64,000 bases of DNA from Forficula auricularia (GCA_024734495.1 JALMQS010000187.1:15457173-15521172), one strand, 5' to 3'; numbered from the stretch's first letter, positions 1-11,801 are shown. A program made the numbers and translations. Notes: a model not told the origin generated them from the sequence alone.

Positions 1-179
1 AAATCAGCCTACGTCGTTTTGTTAAAAAATAGGCAAAACCTCTAAATTCAAAATTTCATAATTATTGGTATAGCCAGCATTTCACTTACGCACACACACA
101 AACATTTTCTAAAAAACTTTCTCTAAATATCTCAACTTCGAATTTTTTCACGAAAATATGAAAATAGTAAGTACGTAAA

Positions 180-600
180 GTAAGGAATACTAGTCAAGCG
201 AGAGTTGAGCATTAGGGAGGAAATTTTATTGACTTGAACGTGTACTTGAACCAGTTTTTTGATAAAACTTTTAGATTTATAGATATCCAGCATTTTCCGG
301 ACAGGATATGATCCGAATCCTCAAAAGTGTCATGGAAAATGCCGGATATCTATAAATCTAAGAGATTTATCAATAAAGTGGTCCAAGTAAACGTTCTAGT
401 CAACAAAATCTCCTAGAGAATGAGATAGAAATCAAGTTTCTAGGATGAGTGGTTTTCATTTTATGAAGGAAAAACTCCGATTTTTTGCAAAAAATTTTAG
501 TTTTTCAAAACTTCAACCTCATTGCGGCACGGGTTACTATTATCCAATTAAGATGAAGCTTTGTTTAAATTATAGCAAAATTAATCTAGTTTAAAAATGT
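180..600. repeat. Dispersed inverted-repeat fragment (family C)
   Basis: Contains a hairpin whose arms lie at about 270-300 and 330-362. It shares blocks such as gatgagtggttttcatttta with 26940-26980 and 28820-28850. No coding potential was seen; it is a fragment of the family that forms the large foldbacks at 26.5-27.4 and 28.2-29.4 kb. Bases 1-180 and 600-1000 show nothing else I can support. Confidence 0.5.
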
Positions 601-1008
601 ATAGAGTGGTCTTTGTCAAAAACGTGCTCCTTCATGGTCAAAATGGGAAAAAAACCCATTTTTCGTCTGTATTAAATGTTATTAGAGGAAAATGCAGAGG
701 CAAATTTGTCAAATTCAACCGCCTACAACGCTGCGGTCGTTTCGCTTATCCCCTCCAACGTACTGCACCCAGGGAATAGTATATTCACCTGAATACGAGT
801 GTATGTGCCATAAGGAGAGTGATTCACACGAGTACTCAGGTGAATTTATTAAAAGCCGATGCGAATGCCGTAACCTTGATTTTCGGGTGCCCCTCACTAC
901 GTTGTGCCATACAGTATATTTTAAATAGGCCAACTTCCCGGAAAGTAGGCTTGACGCTTGGGTTCGACTCCTGAGGTTTTGACATATATACGGGGTGTTT
1001 CAGAAGGA

Positions 1009-1420
1009 ATAGTAAATAGCAAATAAATTAGGAGGTGGTAGTATAGACGAATTGCAATAAAAAATGCCATATAACACGTGTCCAATTTTTATTGGGTACA
1101 GAGATACAGCTGTTAGTACCATAATACCATGTGTAAATACGTGCGGCATGTTTACAAGCTACAGTACAGTAGACTTGGCCAACAAATCACAATGAAAACT
1201 TCAATGTAAACTAAAGCACAACTTCACAACTTGAACATCAACACTCTACTGCTGACATTCAATAAATACGCCCATAGCAACCAGTGTACCAAACACGAAA
1301 CGAAAATGCATTGATCTCAGATGTATCTCTGTACTCAATAAAAATTGGACACGTGTTATATGGCATTTTTTATTGAAATTCGTCTATACTACCACCTCCT
1401 AATTTATTTACTATTTACTT
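1009..1420. mobile_element. Foldback MITE with ~100-bp terminal inverted repeats
   Basis: The left arm (about 1011-1127) is repeated in reverse complement at about 1318-1413; blocks such as aggaggtggtagtatagacg and ccatataacacgtgtccaat appear in both. The centre (1128-1317) is unrelated. There is no ORF, and the target-site duplication is unclear. Confidence 0.65.
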
Positions 1421-1628
1421 TATTTTATTTTATTTAAGCCTTTAAAAGATACATAATTTGTATATAAGTTATAGGTACTGATTACATTTTTTTTTTATAT
1501 ATATAAGTATTTAAAGGAATTATTATTTAACGGGTTATAGTGGTGTTTCACTAAAGAGGAAATAAAATTAAAAATTTAAAAAATCTATTTAAATTATTTT
1601 GGAGATTTTTTATTTATCTCTATACATA

Positions 1629-1653
1629 TTTCGGGCTATGAACCCTTCATCAG
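1629..1653 (-). other. CTGANGA-stem-GAAA motif (hammerhead-like)
   Basis: On the minus strand CTGATGA is followed by A, then GGGT-loop-GCCC, then GAAA. It is one of about 14 copies of this motif in the window and lies in a repeat fragment (about 1540-1700) related to the foldback elements. It resembles a hammerhead-ribozyme core apart from one extra base before the stem. Activity is not shown. Confidence 0.35.
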
Positions 1654-1920
1654 GAGGTTAAACAGAACACTGTTCTTCTTCACTACAACACCAACCAAGT
1701 CTATAATTATCATTCTAGTACAGGATGAATTGGGGTTTTCTAGAACAATCACAATTAATTGATAATTTCTCTCCTGGACTAAAACTTGTCAGGACTTCTC
1801 TTTTAGATCTTTGATCGTTCTTACATGGCAATAGATAATGGATAGTCAGGGATTATTATATCCGTGACCTATAACTATAGTCTCAAACAAATAAATAATA
1901 TATATACAGATATATATTTT

Positions 1921-2386
1921 CGAGTGGAGAACCGCGGCCTAATATGCTGTACACCTACTTCCACTAGTACTTCCAAATATTTCCAAGTACTTCCAAATAT
2001 TTCCAAGCACATCCAAATATTTCCAAGTACTTCCAAATATTTACAAGTAATTCCAAATATTTCCAACTACTCCCAAATATTTCCAAGTACTTCCAAATAT
2101 TTCCAAGTACTTCCAAATATTTCCAAGTACTTCCAAATATTTCCAAGCACTTCCAAATATTTCCAAGTACTTATAAATATTTTCAAGTACTTCCAAATAT
2201 TTCCAACTACTCCCAAATATTTCCAAGTAATTCCAAATATTTCCAACTACTCCCAAATATTTCCAAGTACTTACAAATATTTCCAAGTACTTACAAATAT
2301 TTCCAAGTACTTCCAAATATTTCCAAGTATTTCCAAAATACTTCCAAAAAGGTGTACACCTACTTCCAATCGCGGATCACCCCTCG
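1921..2386. mobile_element. hAT-type MITE with internal minisatellite
   Basis: The element starts CGAG, ends CTCG, and has imperfect terminal inverted repeats based on gaaccgcggcctaatat and atcgcggatcacccctcg. It is flanked by exact 8-bp duplications, tatatttt on both sides, as expected for hAT transposons. The interior is an array of 20-bp units. Long open frames on both strands here come from the repeat, not from a gene. Five relatives lie in the window (3217, 22159, 45714, 52864, 53180). Confidence 0.8.
1962..2345. repeat. 20-bp minisatellite (acttccaaatatttccaagt)n
   Basis: About 18 to 19 tandem units with few substitutions sit between the termini of the host MITE. The same unit forms a shorter array inside the related MITE at 45714-46019. 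Short copies of the MITE carry only single acttcc or tttccaagt segments, so the array probably grew from internal MITE sequence. Confidence 0.85.
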
Positions 2387-2490
2387 TATATTTTTGATAT
2401 ATATGTGTGTATGTTTATTTGCATCAAGCAGAGGACAACCTCTTTGTTTCTCTTTATGAATCAACAACTCTGCTACTATCGGCAAAATAA

Positions 2491-3044
2491 AATCAGTTCA
2501 ATGATTATTTTTCATAAAATTTCAATTATAAAACACTCATATGTTCGAATTATGTTTTTTATTTATAAAAAATGACCCATCAAGGGTGAATTATTATAAT
2601 AATCGGGGAGATAACTCTATCAATTTGCAAAGTAGATAGAAGTTATGAACGCAGACGGCGGTCCGCCTGTAGGGTCGGGAGGTCAGTCCAGAGCAAAACA
2701 AAGAAAGCATGGATGGGTTCCATCTTAGCTTAGGAGTTTAGGCATGGGGGCATAGGGGCACAGGGGCCAAGGGAGGTGCGCCTACGTACGTACGTGTCCT
2801 GAGTCACGCACCTGCAGGCGCACAGCACGTGAACACCGCGTGAAACCTCTCTCTCTGGTCTCCTCTTCATCTCTCCGTTACTTCTCCTAATCCAGTTATT
2901 TGAAAACTAATTATATTCCTAGTTTTACCTTTAAGTCATTTGTCGTCAATTACCTAACGAAGGCCATTATGTTAAAATGATAGAGAATCATTTTTATATA
3001 CCAACATTATTATAATTAATTAATATTTTGTTTCACCCTTTAAC
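2491..3044. other. Intergenic, no gene seen
   Basis: Mostly AT-rich, with a more GC-rich patch at 2640-2860 holding short runs such as tctctctctg. I see no ORF, RNA gene or clear repeat. Confidence 0.4.
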
Positions 3045-3048
3045 TTAA

Positions 3049-3854
3049 GGTAGTTGTTTTACCATATTGGTTTACTTAGGATCTTTTTGAAATTTAGACA
3101 GATTATTATTTAAATACTTCTGCATCGATTGGTGGCAAAACGAAATTTATGAACAATATAGTTCCGGAGATATTAAATTCTAAAGATAGTGTTTTTCAGA
3201 CTCTTATACATTGCACCGAGGGGTTAACCGTATTTGGAATTATTTTGGAATTCATTAGATAATCTATTGTCATCTATTGTCTTCTACTTGGAAATGGAAG
3301 TGGAAATAGGTGTAAACGATATTAGGTCGCGGTTCACCCCTCGCATTGCACTATACGGGATATCGGAAAGTTTACATACATATTTAATTATAATTAAGAA
3401 ACTCTTCTTACCATTGTTATAAAAAACTAAACCATAACTAATACATTTTTTAAAAAAATTTTAATTCATAGTTACAACACAATTTTTGAGATAATATTGA
3501 ATAAATAATGAAAAATTTACACTAAAAACAAGTTGGCAACAAAGCATTTATTTAACCTAAAAAGTGTGCTAATTTTAGTACTTTTTTTGACGTTTTTTCG
3601 ATTCAGCCATTGTCGCAACAAATTTCAATCGCTTATTAAGAACTTTTTGTTTTATAAATCTTCCTTTATAATGTACTTTATCTGACATTTCTATGATAAA
3701 ATATATACAAGCTCGGATAGAACGAGCACGGAATTGGCTAGTAGTGGTACATAAACAGCAAAAAGTTTTGGGCTTATGAAAAATGAATCCTTTATTGTCT
3801 CTTCTATATACTCTAGCATTAACTTTTTGCTAGTATTGTCGGGAAACAACTATC
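3049..3854. mobile_element. TTAA-flanked MITE, family B copy 1
   Basis: Flanked by TTAA at 3045-3048 and 3855-3858. The ends read ggtagttgtttt and ggaaacaactatc, an imperfect inverted repeat. It aligns in reverse orientation with 16764-17437 along its whole length once the nested MITE at 3217-3343 is removed. The TTAA target fits piggyBac or Kolobok-type transposases; no transposase is encoded. Confidence 0.75.
3217..3343. mobile_element. hAT-type MITE nested in family B MITE
   Basis: CGAG...CTCG termini, flanked by the exact 8-bp duplication cattgcac (3209-3216 and 3344-3351). The paralogous MITE at 16764-17437 has the uninterrupted site (reverse complement gtgcaatg near 17268), so both the insertion and the duplication length are verified inside this window. 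Confidence 0.85.
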
Positions 3855-3859
3855 TTAAA

Positions 3860-5585
3860 CATTTTCACAAAAATGAATAAATTTAAAAAAGTACTATCTT
3901 ACTCTAGGAAGTACTTTAAAATATAATTTTTCTAAGAACTTAATATAACCTTTTTGATGGTCCTCAAGGTATTTAATTATTGTATTAAATTTCATCAAAA
4001 TTGGTTAACTAAGTCTTTTTCAAGATATTTAGAAAAAACTAAAAAAGTACTAATGTTTGTATGCTAAAAACTAATCAGCGCTTCATTTGGTTAAAGTAAT
4101 AGTATGTTTACAATTTTATTTCAATCGGTTAAACGGTTTTAAAAAAATCAAAAAAAGGGTAACATATGGTACACACGCATGCACTAAATCGTACTTTTTG
4201 ACCTCTGGACGAGACCCCATGTAATTTTTGTCAAAACCGTCACATGCTAACATTCAACCTAAATTAATACTACAATTTATGACTTTGATTGAGACCATGG
4301 GTTTCGTAGTCTTTACCTGAGGACACTTCGCGCTTGTCGCGAGTCCGATATTCCACTACTTTATCAATTATACAATTTGCTTCGCATTGGATATATATAA
4401 ACCCACGTATTTTCTTCTTTCTTTTTTATAGATTTGCTAAAATAATTTTTGCCAATATTATGGATTTTTGGCAATATATACATATTGGTAAAATTATAAA
4501 TTAATGAGCTAAGTAATTAAAATTTTATTAAATTAAAAAAACAAAAACAAATTCAGAAGCTGTATCTCAAGTGTTAATAGAAACAAAGAGAATCAATTAA
4601 ACCAACTATTTTCGTATCGTAATCCATAAGATAAGAGGTATTCACTTGTTACTACCAAGTAAGTGTTCGATCTAGCTTAAACATAATCTTTGTGAAATTA
4701 TGAAATTTAAAATTATTGGATTAAATGATTTTAATTTAAGTATATAATCTAAACTTTTATTTACTAACATATCAAAATTATAATCTGAAATTTTTAATTG
4801 ATATTATATTACATAATTTGTATGCTATATCAATTTTATCAATGATATTTGCATTAATTTTCTTTATACAATTGTTTTAGAATAGAATCCATACACAAAC
4901 AAAGTATGTAATAATGTAATATAGGCACAGTAGTTTTTGTGAAACTTCCATATATTGAGATAATATTGAAATAACATGCACATTAAGTGTAAACTAGTTT
5001 TCAGTCCATAAATGAGAGTGAGGGAATATTAAATAATTTCACATATAATACAAACGAGGGACCTATGAAAAAAACGTAAAAGCTTATTAAAAACTTATAT
5101 TTTCCAAAAATATCGGGATTTGACAATGTTCTGTCAGAAAGCTGAAACTTGGCAGGAAATTGAGATTTATCAACTTAAACATGGGTTCTAAATGCTCATT
5201 AACCGTTGGGTTATTCCCCCATATGTCACTTTCTCCATTTTGAACTGATAGCTATGCAGCTAGAAATCCCAAAATCCAATTAGTTAACGTTTTGCCACCA
5301 GAAATAACTTTTTACTACCTTTTGTTCTTGGGTATCAGAATCCATAAACACATTGACAGATATGCAGAATTTTTTTTGCTTGATTGAATGATTTTTTTAC
5401 TTAGCTCGTGTAAGTAAGCAAAGGAAAAATAAATTGGAAATTTTCGAATGAATTCAATTCACCGGCCTACCCGGTCTTGATGTCTACCGAACTTACCGAG
5501 TAATAATTTTTAGAGATTTTACGTTAATTGGTCTATCTCTTGTACACTCTGGGTAGTAAGTATACCCAGTATAATTAATAACAAA
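3860..5585. other. Intergenic, repeat fragments only
   Basis: No gene seen. Bases 5090-5340 carry a dispersed repeat (family D, with phrases such as agctagaaatcccaaaatcc and ttgccaccagaa) related to 8085-8190, 20040-20280, 25000-25215, 35220-35270 and 47130-47400. The rest is AT-rich without recognisable structure. Confidence 0.4.
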
Positions 5586-5587
5586 TA

Positions 5588-6390
5588 ATGTCATCATCAT
5601 CATCATCATTGAGTATACAGTCCTAAGACTGGTTTGATGCAACAATCCGTCTCCACTCGACTCTGTCCCCCGCCAGCTGGTTGACCTCTCTAAATGTCTG
5701 GCATCCCATATCCCCAATTATTTGGTTGAAATATTCTAATCTGGGTCTTCCCCTTCCCCTTTTCTTTCCGACCTCCCACTCCAAGATATCCCTAAGCAGT
5801 CCTCCATGCCTTAGTGTGTGCCCCATCATCTGACCTCTTCTCTTCTTCAGACTCTTCCACAAGGTTCTTCTTTCTCCGATTCTTCCAAGAATTTCTTCAT
5901 TTGTAATTTTATCCATCCATTTGATATTCATCATTCTTCTGTAGCACCACATTTCGAAAGCCTCTAATCTCTTTCTCTCCGCTTTTCTAATTGTCCAGGT
6001 TTCACACCCGTACATGGCTATGCTCCATACATATGTCTTCAATAGCAACTTCCTGTTTTCTAAGCTGATTGAGGAGGAGCATAGTAGTTTTTGTTTTGAA
6101 TTAAACCCCATTTTTGCTTGGCAATTCTTGATTTAATTTCGTTTTCGCTCCTCCCATCCCATGTTATTTTACTTCCTAGGTAGCGGAATTCCTTAACGCC
6201 TCCTAGGTTTTCTTGGTTAATTTTGATGCATTCCTGTCTCGTTTGTTCTTTTTTTTGTACATACTAGGACCTTGGTTTTATTCTTGTTTATTTTCATTTT
6301 GATTTCTTCTATTAGGATTTGGTTAATTCCATTCAGTGCGTCCTCTAATTCTTTTTTATTGCTTCCTAGAAGGGCACTGTTTGAAACTAT
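5588..6390 (-). pseudogene. 5'-truncated non-LTR retrotransposon, reverse transcriptase C-terminus
   Basis: The minus-strand frame 6111-5623 encodes a protein resembling the C-terminal part of endonuclease/reverse-transcriptase polyproteins of RTE-like LINEs: YGCETWTI, RLEAFEMWCYRRMM, NEEILGRIGERR and GKKRGRGRPRLEY are visible. Related coding sequence continues upstream to about 6390 in other frames (GGVKEFRYLGSKITW and KINKNKTKVLV), showing frameshifts. The element ends at an (ATG/TGA)n microsatellite near 5590-5610, typical of LINEs without a poly-A tail. The catalytic RT motifs lie further upstream and are missing, so it is a dead 5'-truncated copy. The exact clade was not determined. Confidence 0.8.
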
Positions 6391-6394
6391 TTGA

Positions 6395-7095
6395 AACTAA
6401 AATTTGATTATTCTATCACAGAATATATTATTACTACTCTCAATGGCTGAAGACATTATAATGGTTGTAAAGGTTTTTTTTTAGCAGAATTTGTGAATCA
6501 TTATCGATATTAACCTTAATCACCATGCAGATTTGAAATTCTAACTAATGGTTTAAAGGAGGAAAATAACTATAATTTGTACGATTAAATAATACCTCGA
6601 AATCCCTCTCACTTGTAATGTTACCCATTCAACTCTTTTAAATAAATTTGAGCAGTCATATGTATATTTATAATTTTCTAAAAAAAATTCACGCATTTCG
6701 AGCGACCCGAGTTTTAAATTTAATCAAAAATTTTAATTTTGGCTTGTTTTTAAATGTCTGAAACACGGAGAAAAATAATTTTCAAACATATTTTTTTTAT
6801 CAAGATTCTAAGACTTTAAAATTTTCAAATTTTTTTTTTTTGGAAATTCCAAAATCTCAAAAGGCCGATTTTTAGTCTTAGAATCTTAAAAAAATGTATT
6901 CACAGTGAAGTGAACTTTTCGAATATCATCATTTTTTGAAAAAACTTATGCCCTTAAAACCTTTATATTTTTTGTTTAAGTTCTGATATTCTTGATAACA
7001 CCAGAGTGAAAGGTCATATAAAGTTCGTTCTTGTTTGACACAATGGTTATACATATTTCTTTTGCAAAGAACTAATTACATTTTGAGCTTTCTAG
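6395..7095. other. AT-rich intergenic sequence
   Basis: No gene seen. About 6730-7060 holds degenerate copies of dispersed repeat family D and several poly-T tracts. Confidence 0.35.
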
Positions 7096-7103
7096 CTTTA
7101 GAT

Positions 7104-7262
7104 TAGGGGTTCTTAAACTTATGTAGTCCTAGGACCCCCTATTGATATAAAAATAAAAAAAAAATACATAAAAATTACAAAAATTATATAAAATATACAG
7201 AACATAAAAATAATAAAAATATATTTTTTATTGCTCCACGGACCACAGTTTAGGAATCGGTG
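7104..7262. mobile_element. Short hAT-type MITE
   Basis: The ends read taggggttcttaaact and agtttaggaatcggtg, inverted repeats with a few mismatches. They are flanked by ctttagat (7096-7103) and ctttagaa (7263-7270), an 8-bp duplication with one mismatch. The interior is A/T-rich and non-coding. Confidence 0.6.
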
Positions 7263-8084
7263 CTTTAGAACATTCAGATGGAAAACCAGAAAAAATTCAA
7301 ATCGAATCGTTATGACTCAAACCGTTCGGAGAATAAAATAGTAAAATCACCAAAATTTGAAATTTTTAACTTTTAAATGAGTAAATTGTATAATTAATGA
7401 CTTATTTGAATCTACTTAATTAATATACCTATAATATATGGCAAGTTACAAAAAAATTAAAATATGATTATTATTCCAAAACACCAAGTGCTTATATTAA
7501 AACCCCATTAGCTATTCTGATTTATTTAGAGGGTTTAATTAGATTTAAAAGGCTTGAAGGGCGATTACATCTTCATTTTCATATAAATAGGAGACATGTT
7601 AATCACTTTGAAAGTTAGAAAGCTTTTATTCACAAAGGTAGAGCGGAATTGATTTCTTATTTGAATAAATATGCATTGTAAAGAAACTAAGTATCATTCT
7701 CAAAAAAAATAAAAAATAATTAAAAAAACAAATACTTTATTCACATCGTGAAAAAATTAGAAGATTTTAATCATTTTTTTAGTTTCAGCATGGCTGCTAA
7801 TTATAAAATATTATAATTAATTCCAAGATGAAAACATTTCTTATTTTTTCGATTGAATAAATAATAAAATGATATGAACTTTGATATTCAATTTAGAATT
7901 ATAAGTGAACAAAAAGTGAACACGTTTTCAAGACTCAAATGCTGACTGCAAATTTTAGTGATTTTTTCAATGAACGATTTGTGCTAGAAAATTGAAACTT
8001 TGCTTATGGATGTAGTTTATTAACACAAACATGTGTGCCAAATTTCAGCTCATTAGTATTAATTAATTTTTCTGCATTTATGAA

Positions 8085-8190
8085 GCCTTCTTTCTGAAGC
8101 TAGAAAGCCCAAAATTTAATCATTTCTTCTTTTTGGAAATACAAAGATTGTTGCACCAGAACGAACTTTATATGACTTTACGTTTTTGAG
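8085..8190. repeat. Dispersed repeat family D
   Basis: Contains gctagaaagcccaaaattta and gcaccagaacgaacttta, shared with several places in the window (5230, 20250, 25010, 35230, 47150). Its nature is unknown. The surrounding 7270-8460 shows no gene. Confidence 0.4.
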
Positions 8191-8464
8191 TTATCGAAGG
8201 TTCATTAATTGCCACTCACGATTAGAAAAAAAATGGTACAAAATTATTTTCTCCACGTTTTGGTTATTTCTGAACACGTCTATAATCCGTCCCCCCCAGG
8301 GAGTGGGAGATGGGATCCAGGGGTGGGGTTGGGAGGTACTAAAGGGCATTTCTTTCTGTATCTGTACCTATATCCAGGAGGCTACTAAAGGGCATTAGTG
8401 CCTGCCTCTGTATGTATCTATGAATCTATGTACGTCCTTCAACAAAAACAGTCGTAATGGATAT

Positions 8465-8627
8465 ATAATTATATATAAAATTAAGGTTTTGTCTGTACAT
8501 TGGGCTGGTGGTGTGGGTGGGGGTGATGGGTGGGTTTCGGGGAGAGTGGGGTTCGAGGGGTAGGGGTCTAGGGGGTGAGCCCCCTGGCTAGCAAGAGGGC
8601 CGCCGAAGGCGGGCCTTGCAGCTAGTA
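8465..8627 (-). repeat. GC-rich dispersed element E, short copy
   Basis: Read on the minus strand it begins with tagctgcaaggcccgccttc and ends with tacagacaaaaccttaattt, the two ends of the longer copy at 13123-14135. Most of the interior is deleted. Its high GC stands out from its surroundings; reading frames here are chance products of C-rich sequence. Confidence 0.55.
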
Positions 8628-8639
8628 ATAATAATAAAA

Positions 8640-9200
8640 ATAAGAAATTCAAGACTTCAGTCCACCCGGAACCGTGTAATATAAAAATAGCAAAGATTAA
8701 TTAAGATAATTATAATTTATCAACAATTTTCTAATCGTCTAGATCTCAGGTCAGCTTCGTAGAATGTCAATATTGATTTTCTCAATATCTCCTCTAAATA
8801 TTTATTTTTCATATGATTTTCATCATTTATCATTATTAAAATATAACTATTAAACTTTCTCCTTATCCTATTCTATAAAATAATAATAGAGAAGAGAAAG
8901 TTTCAAATAATAAAATAATTGTTCATTGAACTAAAATGCTATATATCTAACAAATGTTGAGATGTTTCGGACCAAGTGAAAGTTGTTAATATCATATAAA
9001 TAAAAAATAAACGAAATTGAAATTCAATTTTAATAATTAAAAAGAGTATAAGGGCTACATATTTTACATATAAATATATATATATATATATTTAATTTTT
9101 TAATACATGACTTTTCTGTTTTTAATTTTATACCACCATTTATCAGGTTTAATACAAATCATATATTTGTATCCAGTCTAATTCACGACCTCTTTATTAA
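8640..9200. other. AT-rich intergenic sequence
   Basis: No gene or clear repeat seen, apart from a (TA)n run near 9068-9090. Confidence 0.4.
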
Positions 9201-9441
9201 TCTAATCAATACCATAGAGTATATAGAGAGGAAAGCTTGCGTATTTGGAAAAAGCACTCTCTAGCGAGTCATCGTCAAACTCTTAGTCCTTAAGAGCCAT
9301 TCATAGAGCATATTGTCACATGACATTCAGTCTGACATTTTGTTTTTGTCATAGATAAGATTCCACAGGCTTTGTTTATATCAAACATTCATTTAGAAAA
9401 TTTTCCAACGTACACATTTATCTATTAAAATATCATTAAAT

Positions 9442-9868
9442 ATGGCTAGTTCTCGACGTCAATGTTGTGTGAAAGGTTGTTTTCGCGACACAAAATCAGA
9501 TAAAGAACATACTTTTTTTGGACGCCCTAAAAACAATGAAATGTAAGTAACCTATTTAAAATTAACTAATAATTTATTTCTTTGATTTTTATGTTTTAAT
9601 TCTTGAATAATTTAATTATAGAGCTAAACGCTGGTGTCAATTTGCTGATATCCATGAAAATAATAAATATTTCTTTATATGTTCTGACAATTTTTAATCA
9701 AAAACAATTTATAAAAAATATCCACGACGTCTGCAGCGAGATTCTCCAGAATGAAGTGATTTCGTATCCACATTAAAGCCGTCCGTCCACATGTCTCCAA
9801 ACACCGGCTCTTGATTAGATTTTGTGCCAGAAGCCACAACATATATATACATATTTTTATTAAAATAA
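9442..9868 (+). pseudogene. Decayed THAP-domain transposase N-terminus
   Basis: An ATG at 9442 opens a frame that begins MASSRRQCCVKGCF. It is split by a GT-AG intron (about 9543-9621; donor GTAAGT, acceptor ATAG) and continues in phase as IAKRWCQF and YFFICSDNF. The pattern CxxxC, W and CSDxF matches a THAP (C2CH) finger, but the zinc-binding His of CSxHF is Asn. A stop follows at once (TAA 9695-9697). The same frame continues after the stop with KKYPRRLQRDSPE, typical of the THAP C-terminal part, and meets two further stops (TGA 9752, TGA 9812). It is therefore a pseudogene broken by nonsense mutations, lying in a P-like element with nothing of the catalytic domain visible. A short truncated THAP protein is possible but unlikely to bind zinc normally. 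Confidence 0.65.
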
Positions 9869-10352
9869 AGAATAGCCTATATTTTATAGGTAAATAGATA
9901 TATCTTATTTTAATTTAATAAAAAAAAGATCATTTCAATTAGAAAATAAAGTAAAAATATTGTTTATTTTTTTAAGTGTCTAGGTGATTCTTTGAAGGTT
10001 TTCCTCAAATAACTAATGTTGGCGAATGCGAATCACAAAAATTCCATTGAAAAGATTGTATTTATTTATTAAAATATTTGTAATGTCATTTTTTGGTCTA
10101 AATAAAAAAATGGTTAATTTTAAATTATTTTCAAGTATTTATTTTATATATGAATTTCCTCCTAGTCCCTCAAAGTCCCTGAATCTTAATTAAATTATTT
10201 TCAAAAAAGAAACTCAAAAAAGATACTTAAATCTTTACATTAATTATTTGCCAAAGTTTTTTTTTTAATAAAAGTACGATTTTATTATATATATATTTTA
10301 AAGATTTGTATTTATTTTAATTACAAAACAATTAATAATTTTTTCTTTAATA

Positions 10353-10635
10353 TACAGGGTGATTCACGGTCGATGGGACGTTATCCGTTTTATGTAAAAC
10401 AGAAAGTCGGATTTTTCTGAAAATTTACCACCTTACATTTTCTTACCTGTTCTATCTATCTAAAAAAAATATAGTTGCTGTGACTTTTCAATGGAAGCCG
10501 AAACGTCGCAAGGCTGGAAATATTTTAGATCGATAGAACAGATAAGAAAATATAAGGTGCTAAATTTTCAGAAAAATCCGACTTTCCGTTTTACATAAAA
10601 CGGATAACGTCCCATCGACCGTGAATCACCCTGTA
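10353..10635. mobile_element. TA-flanked foldback MITE inside the P-like element
   Basis: Nearly perfect palindrome with arms of about 110 bp (10353-10465 and 10520-10635). The ends read TACAGGGTGATTC and GAATCACCCTGTA within TA-rich flanks, the usual look of insect mariner-like MITEs. It is non-coding and younger than its P-like host. Confidence 0.75.
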
Positions 10636-11249
10636 TATAAGCTCATGATAAATTATTTTGAATCATCCGCTGTGTGACGTCACCAAAATTTTCCTCGATG
10701 AGATGCGGTTCCCGCCATTTTGCTTCAGTATACGACCCGCCAGAGAGCTCTGTAACTCGTATACGCTAAAATACATAGGGCCCTTATGGAGCCTTCTCTC
10801 TATATACTCTATGATCAATACTTGGTAATATTAAAGGTGGGAAACCACCTTTTTTTAAACGAAAAAAATAATTAAAACAATTTTGAATCGATACAATTTC
10901 CACTAAAAATGAATCCTATTTAAATCTTGCCACAGGCAAAAAAAAATTGATTATGAAAATATGTAAGAAGGTAGGAAAATGAGCTATCGCTAATTACAAA
11001 CTGAGAATAAATACTTAATATCTTGTTTATTGACAAACAAATATTATCATATTACTTGATTCTTCCTGCTCAGAAAAGTCTAAAAAACTTGGATAATATA
11101 TATTTTTTTTAAGCAATGTGTATTAATTCTGTCATATTTTCCACGATAACTCAGAAAAAGACTCAGAAAATTGGTTGGTTTTTTTTTCAATTCAAAAAAT
11201 TGATTAGATTTTGGGTTTTTGAGTTTCAGAATTTTAGTGGGCCCGCTTT

Positions 11250-11640
11250 ACATGAAAACGTTTAAACACCGAATAAAAGCTCCAAATTTTTACCAGGTAC
11301 TAGTTAGGTACTTAGCTTGCAATTTGTGATAGGAACCAACTCCTCCGTCGGCCATCTTGGATTTTATAGCGGCCATGTTGAAATATAGATATTAGGGTTG
11401 TCACAAGAAATCGAATTTTCGCATTTTTCCGGTGAAACTTTGCCAATCTCATTTTTTAGCCAAAAATTCGATTTCTTCTGACCACCCTAATACCTATATT
11501 TCAACATGGGCGCTTTAAAATCCAAGATGGCCGACGGAGGAGTTGGTTCCTATCAAAAATTGCAAGCCTAGTACCTGGAAAAAATTTGGTGCTTTTATCC
11601 TGTGTGTCGGTATTAACACAAAATTCGACGTTAAGCAGCC
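11250..11640. repeat. Palindromic repeat next to dnr1 exon
   Basis: Arms of about 150 bp. Left-arm blocks such as ggaaccaactcctccgtcgg (from 11333) reappear in reverse complement near 11530-11550, and taggtacttagcttgcaatt pairs with the segment near 11557-11572. It ends about 160 bp before a dnr1 exon. There is no ORF of note. Confidence 0.65.
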
Positions 11641-11801
11641 CCTCTATTTTTTCTTGAATTACACATACGTTCACCAAAATTTCCAGAGAACCTACCGAGT
11701 ATTGAAAAGTTTTTGGTTCTCTAAATTTAGGATAAGAGATTTCCTTTTTTTATTTTTATAATTAAAACTATATTACAATCTATTTTCTTTTTTCTTTTCA
11801 G

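Larger units (their letters stand above)
1866..2490. repeat. Penelope-like repeat fragment split by a MITE
   Basis: The flanks of the MITE at 1921-2386 belong together. The left flank has caaataaataatatatatac; the right flank has gtttatttgcatcaagcaga followed by an element ending in ctactatcggcaaaataaaa. The same two halves occur around another insertion at 46300-47060 and, in reverse orientation and unbroken, at 59335-59420. The assignment to a Penelope-like family is inferred from its association with the foldback elements. Confidence 0.4.
9213..10813 (+). mobile_element. Non-autonomous P-like DNA transposon with THAP remnant
   Basis: Both ends carry the inverted repeat CATAGAGTATATAGAGAG, and the element is flanked by an exact 8-bp duplication, atcaatac (9205-9212 and 10814-10821). 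An 8-bp duplication, CA...TG termini and a THAP-type zinc-finger ORF next to the left end together fit the P-element superfamily, whose transposases carry an N-terminal THAP domain. The catalytic body is absent. A TA-flanked foldback MITE (10353-10635) sits inside. hAT elements also make 8-bp duplications but usually carry a BED finger, so P is the better fit. Confidence 0.7.

Noticed and set aside
1864..2397. Long frames on both strands rich in FPSTSKYFQV and EIFGSTWKYLEV
   Set aside because: They are translations of the 20-bp minisatellite; no start context or domain. The same applies to 45737-46069.
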